A program made the position numbers and the translations under genes. This document shows, piece by piece, positions 1-7,296 of a stretch of DNA of 64,000 bases. Origin of the DNA: Oscillospiraceae bacterium (lineage in GTDB: Bacteria; Bacillota; Clostridia; Oscillospirales; Oscillospiraceae); assembly GCA_017405865.1 (NCBI GenBank), contig JAFQZN010000007.1, positions 1 to 64,000 of the forward strand, in the 5' to 3' direction. A model generated the notes under the pieces. It saw only the letters and a program-made list of their open reading frames with translations. It ran no database searches and was not told the DNA's origin. Each line of letters opens with the position of its first letter. The stretch's first letter is position 1.

Positions 1-29
1 CTTGCTTCGCAAGGATTTTGACTTACTGC

Positions 30-77
30 GCAACTCACGACTTACCGTATCTATATACGCCTACAGTCGTGAGTTGC
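30..77. repeat. Inverted repeat, 12-bp arms
   Basis: The arms gcaactcacgac (30-41) and gtcgtgagttgc (66-77) are exact reverse complements around a 24-base AT-rich loop. No gene is visible in bases 1-183. The hairpin could be the end of a transcript to the left of the window or a structured repeat; nothing decides between these. Confidence 0.5.
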
Positions 78-104
78 TTGTCTTCCGAACTTTTTGACCG
101 TCTG

Positions 105-170
105 TCAGCGTGTCGAAAAGGGTTTTTCGACACGCTGAACAGGGCGGAAGCGATCGCTTCCGCCCTGTTT
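105..170. terminator. Tandem hairpins downstream of the SDR gene
   Basis: Two adjacent hairpins lie just beyond the SDR stop. The first has arms tcagcgtgtcgaaaa and its complement (105-138). The second is an almost perfect palindrome centred on gcgatcgc (about 138-170). Neither is followed by a long T run on the minus strand, so termination is inferred from position and stability. Confidence 0.5.
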
Positions 171-183
171 CATTAGATTAATA

Positions 184-957
184 TTACATGCATGTGTATC
201 CGCCATCCACGGGGAGATTGACGCCGGTCACATAGCTCGATGCCGGAGAGGCAAAAAACAGCGCAGATGTGTCCAACTCGCCCTCATTGCCATAGCGCTC
301 CTCGGGGATCATCGTTCTCGCGTTCTGCTGGAAGAAATCGGAGTCCAGTATTTCCTGCGTCAGCGGCGTATAGAAATAGCCGGGACAGATCGCGTTGACC
401 GTGATGCCGTATTTGCCCCATTCGGCGGCGAGCGCGCGCGTCAGATTGACGACGCCGCCCTTTGCCGCATGGTAGGGCGCGGAGCCTGCGATCTTATTGC
501 CAACCAGGCCGTACATGGAAGAGATGTTGATGATGCGTCCGTACTTCGCCGGGATCATCGCCTGCTTTGCGGCGGCTCTTGCAACCTTGAAGGAGCCGAA
601 GAGGTCGATCTGCATCTCATGGGAGAACTGCTCGTCGGTGATGTCCTCGGCGGGCGCGACCGCGCCGGTGCCGACGTTGTTGATCAGAATGTCGATGCGT
701 CCGAAGCGCTCCAGAACAGCTTTGACCATGGCATCAACGCCTGCGGTGTCCGTAATGTCGCAGCGGATGGGCATCGTCTCAACGCCGTACTCATTTGCGA
801 TCTGTGCAGCGACCTCCTCGATGAGATTCTGCCGCCGTGCGACCGCGACGATATTCGCGCCGTTATTCGCCAGTGCCTTTGCCATCTGAACGCCGAGCCC
901 CGTGGAGCAGCCGGTGACGATGGCGACCTGTCCCTTGAGATCAAAATAGTTTCTCAT
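184..957 (-). CDS. SDR-family NAD(P)-dependent dehydrogenase (gluconate 5-dehydrogenase-like)
   Basis: This 257-aa classical short-chain dehydrogenase has the length typical of the family. The N-terminal cofactor motif reads TGCSTGLG (about residues 15-22), the structural motif NNVG follows near residue 92, and the catalytic Ser (NISS) and YHAAK Tyr/Lys pair lie at about residues 146-165. The NAICPGYFYTPL stretch after the active site resembles gluconate 5-dehydrogenase and 3-oxoacyl-ACP reductase subfamilies, so the substrate is unknown but probably a polyol, sugar acid or other secondary alcohol. It starts 28 bases after the molybdenum hydroxylase stop with an AGGA-type ribosome site, so it is probably the last gene of that operon and may act on the same pathway. 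Cytosolic; no signal peptide. Confidence 0.88.
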   Translation of the reverse strand: MRNYFDLKGQVAIVTGCSTGLGVQMAKALANNGANIVAVARRQNLIEEVAAQIANEYGVETMPIRCDITDTAGVDAMVKAVLERFGRIDILINNVGTGAVAPAEDITDEQFSHEMQIDLFGSFKVARAAAKQAMIPAKYGRIINISSMYGLVGNKIAGSAPYHAAKGGVVNLTRALAAEWGKYGITVNAICPGYFYTPLTQEILDSDFFQQNARTMIPEERYGNEGELDTSALFFASPASSYVTGVNLPVDGGYTCM

Positions 958-985
958 GAGCGTATTTCCTTTTACGATCTAATGA

Positions 986-3556
986 TTACTTTTTCGTCTT
1001 CCGATAGGGCGTGTCCTCCAGCGGAAGCTGCTGGCGGAATTTGCCGTCCCAGCGGTAGTAGGCATGGGCGCAGGCGGGCGCGGTGGGTATCATGCACAGC
1101 TCGCCGCAGCCCTTCGCGCCGAGGGAGAACGGCAGCTTGTCCTTCTCCTCCGGAACGCAGAGAATGACTTCCAGCTCCGGCGCAGCGTCGGCTCTCATAA
1201 AGCCGATCGTGCCGAAGCGGCTCTTGGGATAGCCGTCCTCGCACTTGAATTCCTCCGTGACACCATAGCCGATGCCCATGACCATGCCGCCCTCGATCTG
1301 TCCTTCAACGGATTGAATATTGACGGGTGTTCCCACGTCGAAGGCGGAGATGGCTTTTGTGATCTTTCCCTCCTCATTGAGAATGACAACCTGTGTACCG
1401 TAGGAATAGGCAACGTGGCTGATCGGATTGTCCTTGATCGCGCCGAGGGGATCGGTTTTGGCAGAGTATTCGCCGAGGAATTCCTGCCCCTCTAAATCAG
1501 CGATCGTTTTGCCCGCGTCGAGCGCCTTTTTCAGCTTTTCGCCCACGCGCCTTGCCGCCTCGCCGGTCACGACCGTCTGACGGGAAGCGGTGGAGGTGCC
1601 GGAATCAGGCGTGCGGACGGTGTCGGAACGCTCAAAGAAGAAGAGCGCCGGATCAAGCCCGGTCACGTGGCAGATCTCGGTCAGTGCCATCTGCCCGATC
1701 CCCTGCCCCATGCAGGCAGCAGAGGTGCGGATATGGATTTTGCCGTCTTCCACGCTCAAAAGCACTCTGCCGACGTCCTTCTTGCCCATGCCGGTGCCGG
1801 AGTTCTTGAAGCCGCAGGCGATGCCGGCGTAGGGATGCCTGTAGTATTCGTCCTTTACCGCGTCAAGGCAGGCGGCCAGATTGGTATTGGGATCGGCAGT
1901 CTGACCGTTGGGCAGGGTATCGCCGGGCTTGATGACGTTGCGGCGGCGGAACTCCCACGGGTCGATGCCGACCATTTCCGCCAGCAGATTGATGTTCATT
2001 TCCGTGGCAAAGCAGCTCTGCGCGACGCCGAAGCCGCGATACGCGCCGGAGACGACGTTGTTCGTATACACAGACATCCCAAAGATGTCCAGATTTTGAT
2101 AGTTATAGGGGCCTGCCGCGTGGGTGCAGGCGCGGCTCAACACCGGCCCGCCGAGGCTGGCGTAGGCGCCGGTGTCGGCGATGATGACGCCCTTCATGGC
2201 AGTCAGCTTGCCGTTTTCATCGCAGGCGGTGGTGAATTCCATCTCCATCGGGTGGCGCTTGACGTGGTAGTCCAGCGACTCCTGCCGGCTGTACCTGACC
2301 TTGACCGGGCGCTTGGTATACCACGCCATCAGGGCGGCGTATGGCTGTACGCTCATATCCTCCTTGCCGCCGAAGCCGCCTCCCACGAGCGGAGCGCGGA
2401 CGTGGACCTTTTCCGGCAGGAGGCGGAGCATCGTGGAGCATTCGCGCTGCACGTCATAGACGGACTGGCTGGAGGTGTAGATCAGCAGCCCGTCGTCCCC
2501 CTCGGGGATCGCCACGGCGCACTCCGGCTCCATGAAGCCGTGCTCCTGCCACGAGGTCTTGTACTTGCGGGTCACGACATATTTTGAGCTCTGGATCGCC
2601 TCGTCGGCGTCGCCGCGCACGAGATGGGCGCGGCTCATGATATTGCCGTCCTCATGGATCAGCGGCGCGTCGCCGCGCAGGGCGTCGGCAGGGCTGGTGA
2701 TCGGCGGAAGCTCGGTATAGTCCACCTCGATCAGATCGCAGATCTCCTGCAGGGATTCCTGCTTCGTCGAGGCAACCACCGCCAGAACGTTGCCGACGTA
2801 GCGGGTCACGTCGCCCACACCCATCATCACGTCCCAATCCTGCTTGATGTGCCCGATCTTGTTGCATGGCACGGCGTCCTTCGTGAGGATCTCCACGCAG
2901 TCGGGATGCTGCGCCGCCTTGGAAACGTCGATGCGGTCGATCCGCGCGCGCGGATATTTGGAGTAAAGGCCCTTGGCGTAGATCATCCCCTCGGGGTACA
3001 GATCGTCAGCAAAAAGGCCCGTCCCGTTGACCTTCTCCTTCGCGTCAATGCGCTGGGCGCGCTCGTTCATGTGAAGCTGCTTCGGCGGCGAGGGGATCTC
3101 GCGCTGCTCGCGGAAGAAATCCGCCGCCATTAAGATGGCGTCCTCAATCTTCTTATAGCCGGTGCAGCGGCAAAGATTGCCGCGAATCGCCTTCTTGACG
3201 TCGGCGCGGGTGGGGTTTAGATTGACGTCCAGCAGGCTCTTGGCGGAGAGGATCATGCCGGGGATGCAGAAGCCGCACTGCACCGCGCCTGCCTCGGCAA
3301 AGCAGTGCTCGTAGACCTTCATTTCCGCTGGGTCGATGCCCTCGACGGTCAGTATTTTCTTCCCTGCCAGCTTGCTCAACGGCATCACGCAGGCTTTGAC
3401 CTTCTGGCCGTCGACGAGCACCGTGCAGGTTCCGCACACGCCCTCGGAGCAGCCGTCCTTTGCGGCGGTCAGATGCAGATCGTCGCGCAAAAAGCGCAGC
3501 AGCTTCTTGTCGTGGGCAGACTCGTATTCCCTTCCGTTGATATTGACAACGTACAT
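986..3556 (-). CDS. Molybdenum hydroxylase (xanthine dehydrogenase / aldehyde oxidoreductase type), 2Fe-2S plus molybdopterin domains
   Basis: This 856-aa single-chain molybdo-iron-sulfur hydroxylase carries plant-type [2Fe-2S] ligands C36, C41, C44 and C56, and a second helical [2Fe-2S] set C94, C97, C129 and C131 (QCGFC and NLCRC). A long molybdopterin-binding region includes GGGFGGKE and AYRGFG. Near the C-terminus, GAKGCGE supplies the catalytic Glu that activates the Mo-bound water. There is no FAD domain, so the layout matches Desulfovibrio-type aldehyde oxidoreductase or the clostridial xanthine dehydrogenases described as selenium-dependent, rather than three-subunit XdhABC. Substrate, purine or aldehyde, cannot be told from sequence. 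The ATG has a GAGGGTGA ribosome site. It lies downstream of a MocA-like cytidylyltransferase, which would mature its cofactor, and upstream of an SDR. Confidence 0.9.
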   Translation of the reverse strand: MYVVNINGREYESAHDKKLLRFLRDDLHLTAAKDGCSEGVCGTCTVLVDGQKVKACVMPLSKLAGKKILTVEGIDPAEMKVYEHCFAEAGAVQCGFCIPGMILSAKSLLDVNLNPTRADVKKAIRGNLCRCTGYKKIEDAILMAADFFREQREIPSPPKQLHMNERAQRIDAKEKVNGTGLFADDLYPEGMIYAKGLYSKYPRARIDRIDVSKAAQHPDCVEILTKDAVPCNKIGHIKQDWDVMMGVGDVTRYVGNVLAVVASTKQESLQEICDLIEVDYTELPPITSPADALRGDAPLIHEDGNIMSRAHLVRGDADEAIQSSKYVVTRKYKTSWQEHGFMEPECAVAIPEGDDGLLIYTSSQSVYDVQRECSTMLRLLPEKVHVRAPLVGGGFGGKEDMSVQPYAALMAWYTKRPVKVRYSRQESLDYHVKRHPMEMEFTTACDENGKLTAMKGVIIADTGAYASLGGPVLSRACTHAAGPYNYQNLDIFGMSVYTNNVVSGAYRGFGVAQSCFATEMNINLLAEMVGIDPWEFRRRNVIKPGDTLPNGQTADPNTNLAACLDAVKDEYYRHPYAGIACGFKNSGTGMGKKDVGRVLLSVEDGKIHIRTSAACMGQGIGQMALTEICHVTGLDPALFFFERSDTVRTPDSGTSTASRQTVVTGEAARRVGEKLKKALDAGKTIADLEGQEFLGEYSAKTDPLGAIKDNPISHVAYSYGTQVVILNEEGKITKAISAFDVGTPVNIQSVEGQIEGGMVMGIGYGVTEEFKCEDGYPKSRFGTIGFMRADAAPELEVILCVPEEKDKLPFSLGAKGCGELCMIPTAPACAHAYYRWDGKFRQQLPLEDTPYRKTKK

Positions 3557-3562
3557 GGTGTC

Positions 3563-3714
3563 ACCCTCTTGTCAAATATTGGAATCAGCCGCAGCTTGCA
3601 CGTCAGAATGGGTCTGCCGTCCTTCGCCGTGACGTAATCACAGACGTAGAGGCTTCAGCCCTCGATCTTCGGGGTATGGTCTTTTTTGACGACAGACTAG
3701 CTGATTCTTTCCAT
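3563..3714 (-). pseudogene. Coding-like remnant with two in-frame stops between mocA-like gene and hydroxylase
   Basis: One base out of the frame of the upstream gene, the minus strand reads MERIS, a TAG stop (3697-3699), SVVKKDHTPKIEG, a TGA stop (3655-3657), then SLYVCDYVTAKDG and RPILTCKLRLIPIFDKR. The composition is protein-like, whereas the annotated C-terminal tail of the upstream gene over the same bases is Arg/Ser-rich and unlike its family. The likeliest reading is an eroded small gene or gene end. A selenocysteine reading of the TGA is possible but no convincing SECIS hairpin was found, and the TAG argues against it. Family not recognised. Confidence 0.35.
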
Positions 3715-4331
3715 ATTGGCATATATTCGTATTTTGACTTACAAGTTTTGTATTGTTCCTGTGTGTCCAGATCGACCCAGATGCCGACATCGTCTACCGG
3801 CACCTCGACAATTTCGTCCTCGTGCCGCTTCCACAGGCTCCGCAGACCGCCCTCACCGTAAAACGACAGGATCTCCGGAATGTAGCGGCTGTCGATCAGC
3901 GGCGGATGCTTGCGGTAGCCGGAAAGCGTGGGAAAGATAATGCGTTTTTGCCCGTCGCGCTTTGCAAGCAGGGCGCGGAAGGTCGTTTCCCGAATCACCG
4001 GCATGTCGCCCGGCAGCAGGAAAAAGGCGTCGCACGGCGGCATGGCACGGCAGCCGGTACGGATCGACGCAAGCATATCGGTCACGGCGTAGACTTCGTT
4101 TTTCACACAGAGGACGCGCTCGCCGTACCGCTCCCGCAGAAGCGGCTCTACTTCGTCTGCCCGGTAGCCCGTGACGACGACAGCCGAACCGGCGCCGCTT
4201 TGCAGGACGCTGTCCACGGTGTTTTCGATCAGCGTTTTGCCGCACAGCGGCATCAGGGGCTTAAAATCCTGCATCCTTGTAGAAAGCCCCGCTGCAAGGA
4301 TCAGCGCGCGTATCGTTTCGATGCACAGCAC
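3603..4331 (-). CDS. MocA-like molybdenum cofactor cytidylyltransferase (NTP transferase)
   Basis: The protein has the MobA/MocA nucleotidyltransferase fold. It starts with LILAAGLSTRMQDFKPLMPL (nucleotide-binding P-loop-like LAAGxSxRM with the following Lys), has LLPGDMP as the metal/nucleotide Asp motif, and a C-terminal VDLDTQEQY that normally ends the family. It probably transfers CMP to Mo-molybdopterin to make the dinucleotide cofactor of the hydroxylase downstream. The longest frame starts at 4403, but a promoter with its -10 at 4375-4380 lies over that start. The GTG at 4331, with AAGGAT upstream, is therefore preferred (242 aa). The last ~38 residues after VDLDTQEQY are Arg/Ser-rich and off-family, and run over a coding-like remnant in another frame, suggesting a frameshift or loss of the original stop. 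Confidence 0.8.
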   Translation of the reverse strand: MLCIETIRALILAAGLSTRMQDFKPLMPLCGKTLIENTVDSVLQSGAGSAVVVTGYRADEVEPLLRERYGERVLCVKNEVYAVTDMLASIRTGCRAMPPCDAFFLLPGDMPVIRETTFRALLAKRDGQKRIIFPTLSGYRKHPPLIDSRYIPEILSFYGEGGLRSLWKRHEDEIVEVPVDDVGIWVDLDTQEQYKTCKSKYEYMPIWKESASLSSKKTIPRRSRAEASTSVITSRRRTADPF

Positions 4332-4358
4332 CCCGCTTTCATCCTTCTGAAAAAAAGT

Positions 4359-4403
4359 ATAACGGTACATCTTTATTATAGATATACCGTTATCAAATAG
4401 CAA
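4359..4403 (-). promoter_or_regulatory. Promoter overlapped by a long dyad (probable ModE-like operator)
   Basis: The minus strand has TTGCTA (4398-4403), a 17-base spacer and TATAAT (4375-4380). A dyad with 14-bp arms and one mismatch, ATAACGGTACATCT (4359-4372) and AGATATACCGTTAT (4380-4393), spans the -10 and half the spacer, a classic repressor position. The adjacent upstream gene encodes a ModE-type DNA-binding domain, so molybdate- or cofactor-dependent control of the mocA-hydroxylase-SDR operon is inferred. Confidence 0.7.
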
Positions 4404-4474
4404 AATCCTCTTGTGGGGAACTCGCAGAAGATTACAGTCCTTTTTTTGTGCAAAAAGTCAAAAAAGCACTCCGT

Positions 4475-5389
4475 TTACTTTGCAAACTCCCGCTTGAACT
4501 CCGCCTGCGCAAACTGCTGGACGCTGGATTCAAAGCGCAGATAGCGCAGATAGAAATCCAAACCGGCCTCGGTCAGTTTTGTGCTGCCACCGCTCTTTCC
4601 GCCGCGAGAGCGCTCGACGATCCGACAGCCCAGGGTCTGCTCCAGGTTGTTGATTATCACCCACGCCTTGCTGCGCGCAATACCGGATAAGGCGCAGGAA
4701 GCGCGCATATTCTCCGTGTCGGCAAGCAGAAACAGCAGGAGCTTCACCCTGTCGGAAAAGAACGGCACTTCCCGCTCCAGCCGCATGTGCAGCACCGGAT
4801 GCAAAATCGCGCTGTTATGCTCCTTCAGCCGCTCGCGCAGCTCGTTTTCATCATTGACGCTTGCGGTGATGCCGCGATCGTCCACGTCCACCCAGACGCG
4901 GTCTGCGCCGCAGGCGTTCATCGCGCCGCGCAGTCCGTCAGCGCCGTCATAGTTCAAGATTTGCGGGATGATACGGTCGGAAAGCAGAACCGGATGCCCA
5001 CCTTTTCCGCGAAACGACGGTACGACCAGATCGCCCTCGGTCTGCATCAGGGAGGAAACCGTCGCCGGCGTAAACATCGGCACGTTGACCGGGGTGAACG
5101 CCACGCGCTCGCACTTACCTGCCAGATAACGCAGTCCAAGCCGCACCGAGTCCATCAGCTCCGGCTGCTCCAGCTGTTTATTTTGCAGGAAAATCACGCC
5201 GCAGCTGGAAAGCTGCTTTTTGACCTCCGCTTCCTCCGCGCCGGTGATTACGACGATCGGAAAGATGCCCGCCTGCTGGTACGTGATCACGATCCTGCGG
5301 ATGATCGATATTTCGCCGACACGTAACAGCGGCTTTACAACCTTCCTGCTCGCCGCCGCAATGATCCCGCCTACCTTGCCGAGTTTCAT
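4475..5389 (-). CDS. Nucleotidyltransferase-ModE fusion: MobA/MocA-like domain with LysR/ModE-type DNA-binding domain
   Basis: The 304-aa protein has two parts. Residues 1 to about 190 are a MobA/MocA-like NTP-transferase domain, but the P-loop-like start is altered (GGIIAAASRKVVKPLL instead of LAAGxSxRMG), while VVPSFRGKGGHPVLL and WVDVDD are kept. Residues about 200-304 form a ModE-like winged helix: SDRVKLLLFL, ALSGIARSKAWVIINNLEQ and GGKSGGSTKLTEAG match the helix-turn-helix and the GGxxGGxxxLT motif of ModE. It is probably a regulator that senses molybdenum cofactor status. The degenerate P-loop may mean the first domain binds ligand without catalysis. The start has a GAGGGGGATCG ribosome site. 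It ends about 80 bases before the promoter of the mocA-like gene. Confidence 0.82.
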   Translation of the reverse strand: MKLGKVGGIIAAASRKVVKPLLRVGEISIIRRIVITYQQAGIFPIVVITGAEEAEVKKQLSSCGVIFLQNKQLEQPELMDSVRLGLRYLAGKCERVAFTPVNVPMFTPATVSSLMQTEGDLVVPSFRGKGGHPVLLSDRIIPQILNYDGADGLRGAMNACGADRVWVDVDDRGITASVNDENELRERLKEHNSAILHPVLHMRLEREVPFFSDRVKLLLFLLADTENMRASCALSGIARSKAWVIINNLEQTLGCRIVERSRGGKSGGSTKLTEAGLDFYLRYLRFESSVQQFAQAEFKREFAK

Positions 5390-5484
5390 GCGATCCCCCT
5401 CAATGTGTTATCTTCACGAGATAATCACGATCCCCATAACATAACAAGTACAGCGCATGCCGCACTTGTTTCAACTTCGCTGCG

Positions 5485-5514
5485 ATTTTATCACAGCAGT
5501 CCTTTGCCTGTCAA
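5485..5514 (-). promoter_or_regulatory. Sigma-A-type promoter for the nucleotidyltransferase-ModE gene
   Basis: On the minus strand TTGACA (5509-5514) and TAAAAT (5485-5490) are 18 bases apart, about 95 bases before the ATG. The leader also holds TTATCT-TCACG-AGATAA, a small dyad near 5408-5424. The rest of 5390-5732 contains no gene. Confidence 0.6.
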
Positions 5515-5670
5515 TGCAGGAATACTTACCGTTCCCTTTCCTTGCGCTTTCATTTTACCACACTGTGGGCTTCTATGCAACCGGCAGACTGCGTAGAGCG
5601 GCAGATCGCGGATTTGCGCTTCGGAGGCAGGTCTGCTCGCCCGCCCGGAATACTTCGTTGAAAAGCCGCC

Positions 5671-5699
5671 TTGCATCTTTTCCGGGAATGGAGTAAAAT
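5671..5699 (+). promoter_or_regulatory. Sigma-A-type promoter for the DUF1846 gene
   Basis: TTGCAT (5671-5676), a 17-base spacer and TAAAAT (5694-5699) lie about 33 bases before the ATG at 5733. The transcript would start near 5706, which supports the 5733 start over an upstream in-frame ATG at 5706. Confidence 0.6.
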
Positions 5700-5732
5700 G
5701 GTTTCGTGTTTTGTTGCAAAGGAGAAAACAAC

Positions 5733-7226
5733 ATGCTTGGTAAAATCGGTTTTGACAACGAAAAATACCGCCGCATTCAATCGATGAGGATTCGGCAGCG
5801 GATCGAGCAGTTCGGCGGCAAGCTCTATCTTGAGTTTGGCGGCAAGCTGTTCGACGACTTCCACGCTGCGCGCGTTCTGCCGGGCTTTGCTCCGGACAGT
5901 AAGATCCACATGCTCAAGGAGCTTGCGCCAAGCGTCGAGCTCGTGATCGCCGTCAACGCCGCCGATATTGCGCAGAGCAAGGTGCGCGGCGACCTCGGCA
6001 TCACCTATGACGAAGACGTGCTCCGTCTGATCGACCAGTTCCGGCAGGAGGGTCTATACGTCGGCAGTGTCGTCATTACGCGCTACGCAGGGCAGCCTGC
6101 CGCCAATCTGTTCCGTGCGCATCTGATCTCTCTCGGGATGAAGGTCTATCTGCATTACCCGATCCCCGGCTACCCGCACGACGTCGGACGCATTGTTTCG
6201 GAGGACGGCTTCGGGAAGAATGACGACATCGTCACTGAACGCCCTCTTGTGGTCGTGACCGGTCCCGGCCCGGGCTCCGGCAAGATGGCAACCTGCCTCT
6301 CGCAGCTCTACCACGAGCAAAAACGCGGCGTCCACGCGGGCTACGCCAAATTTGAAACCTTCCCCGTCTGGAATCTGCCGCTCAAGCATCCGGTCAACCT
6401 TGCCTACGAGGCTGCCACGGCGGATCTGGACGACGTGAATTTGATCGACCCCTTCCACCTGCAGGCCTACGGCGTGACCGCCGTGAACTACAACCGCGAC
6501 GTGGAGGTCTTCCCTGTCCTGCAGGCGATCTTCACGGGTCTGTTCGGCAGCAGTCCCTACCGGTCGCCGACGGATATGGGCGTCAACACGATCAGAGACT
6601 GCATCGTGGATGAGCAGGCCGTCTCCGACGCCGCGCTGCAGGAGATCATTCGGCGCTATTATGCCGCAGCCTGCGCCTACCGCAGGGGCAGCGGCACAGA
6701 GCACGAGGTGTATAAGCTGGAGCTTTTGATGAAGCAGGCCGAGATCTCGGATGCTATCCGTCCCTGCATCACCGCGGCAAACGCGCTCTCCGCCGAAACG
6801 AAGGCGCCTGCGGCCGTCATCGAGCTGCCGGACGGCAGGCTGATCGGCGGCAAGACCTCCGAGCTCATGGAGCCGCTGTCGGCCGCGCTGCTGAATGCGC
6901 TGAAGGAGCTTGCCGGCATCGACCGCAAGCGTCATCTGATCGCCCGCAGCGCCATCGAGCCGATCCAACGGATGAAAACCGACTTCCTCCGCAGCGAGAC
7001 GGCGCGTCTTCGCTGCAGCGAGATTCTGATCGCGCTGGCATTCTCCGCGTCGGAGGACGAATACGCCGCAAAGGCGCTCGAGCAGGTCCCTGCGCTGCGA
7101 GACTGTGAGGCGCACAGCTCCGTCATTGTTCCGGACGCGGACGCCTCTGTTTACAAGCGGCTCGGGATGCATCTGACGGAAAGCCCGCAGTATCAGACCA
7201 GCAGCCTGTATCATATCAATAACTGA
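5733..7226 (+). CDS. DUF1846 domain-containing protein
   Basis: The 497-aa protein belongs to the DUF1846 family, about 500 aa and common in Firmicutes and Actinobacteria. Recognisable blocks are KIGFDNEKYRRIQSMRIRQR at the start, FGGKLFDDFHAARVLPGF near residue 35, ITRYAGQPAA, VVTGPGPGSGKMATCLSQLY with a P-loop-like GPGSGK near residue 178, and PYRSPTDMGVN. Structures are known for the family but the biochemical role is not established; the GPGPGSGKMAT motif suggests nucleotide or phosphate binding. The ATG at 5733 is chosen because AAAGGAG sits 7-8 bases before it. It is monocistronic, with its own promoter and a strong terminator directly after the stop. Cytosolic. Confidence 0.9.
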   Translation: MLGKIGFDNEKYRRIQSMRIRQRIEQFGGKLYLEFGGKLFDDFHAARVLPGFAPDSKIHMLKELAPSVELVIAVNAADIAQSKVRGDLGITYDEDVLRLIDQFRQEGLYVGSVVITRYAGQPAANLFRAHLISLGMKVYLHYPIPGYPHDVGRIVSEDGFGKNDDIVTERPLVVVTGPGPGSGKMATCLSQLYHEQKRGVHAGYAKFETFPVWNLPLKHPVNLAYEAATADLDDVNLIDPFHLQAYGVTAVNYNRDVEVFPVLQAIFTGLFGSSPYRSPTDMGVNTIRDCIVDEQAVSDAALQEIIRRYYAAACAYRRGSGTEHEVYKLELLMKQAEISDAIRPCITAANALSAETKAPAAVIELPDGRLIGGKTSELMEPLSAALLNALKELAGIDRKRHLIARSAIEPIQRMKTDFLRSETARLRCSEILIALAFSASEDEYAAKALEQVPALRDCEAHSSVIVPDADASVYKRLGMHLTESPQYQTSSLYHINN

Positions 7227-7267
7227 AGAAACGCCTTGGAAACACAACGTTTCCAAGGCGTTTCTTC
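7227..7267. terminator. Bidirectional terminator, repeat-family hairpin
   Basis: The stem gaaacgccttggaaac pairs with gtttccaaggcgtttc around a 5-base loop, flanked by A and T runs. It separates the convergent DUF1846 and phosphatase genes. It is followed by gatactccggc (near 7282), a motif shared with other terminator repeats in the window at about 30,845, 51,685, 57,030 and 58,300. Confidence 0.85.
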
Positions 7268-7296
7268 TTGTGGAGCTAACCAGGATACTCCGGCTG

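Noticed and set aside
3655..3657. TGA as selenocysteine codon
   Set aside because: No stable SECIS-like hairpin was found at the expected distance and an in-frame TAG lies upstream; kept only as a checkable alternative.
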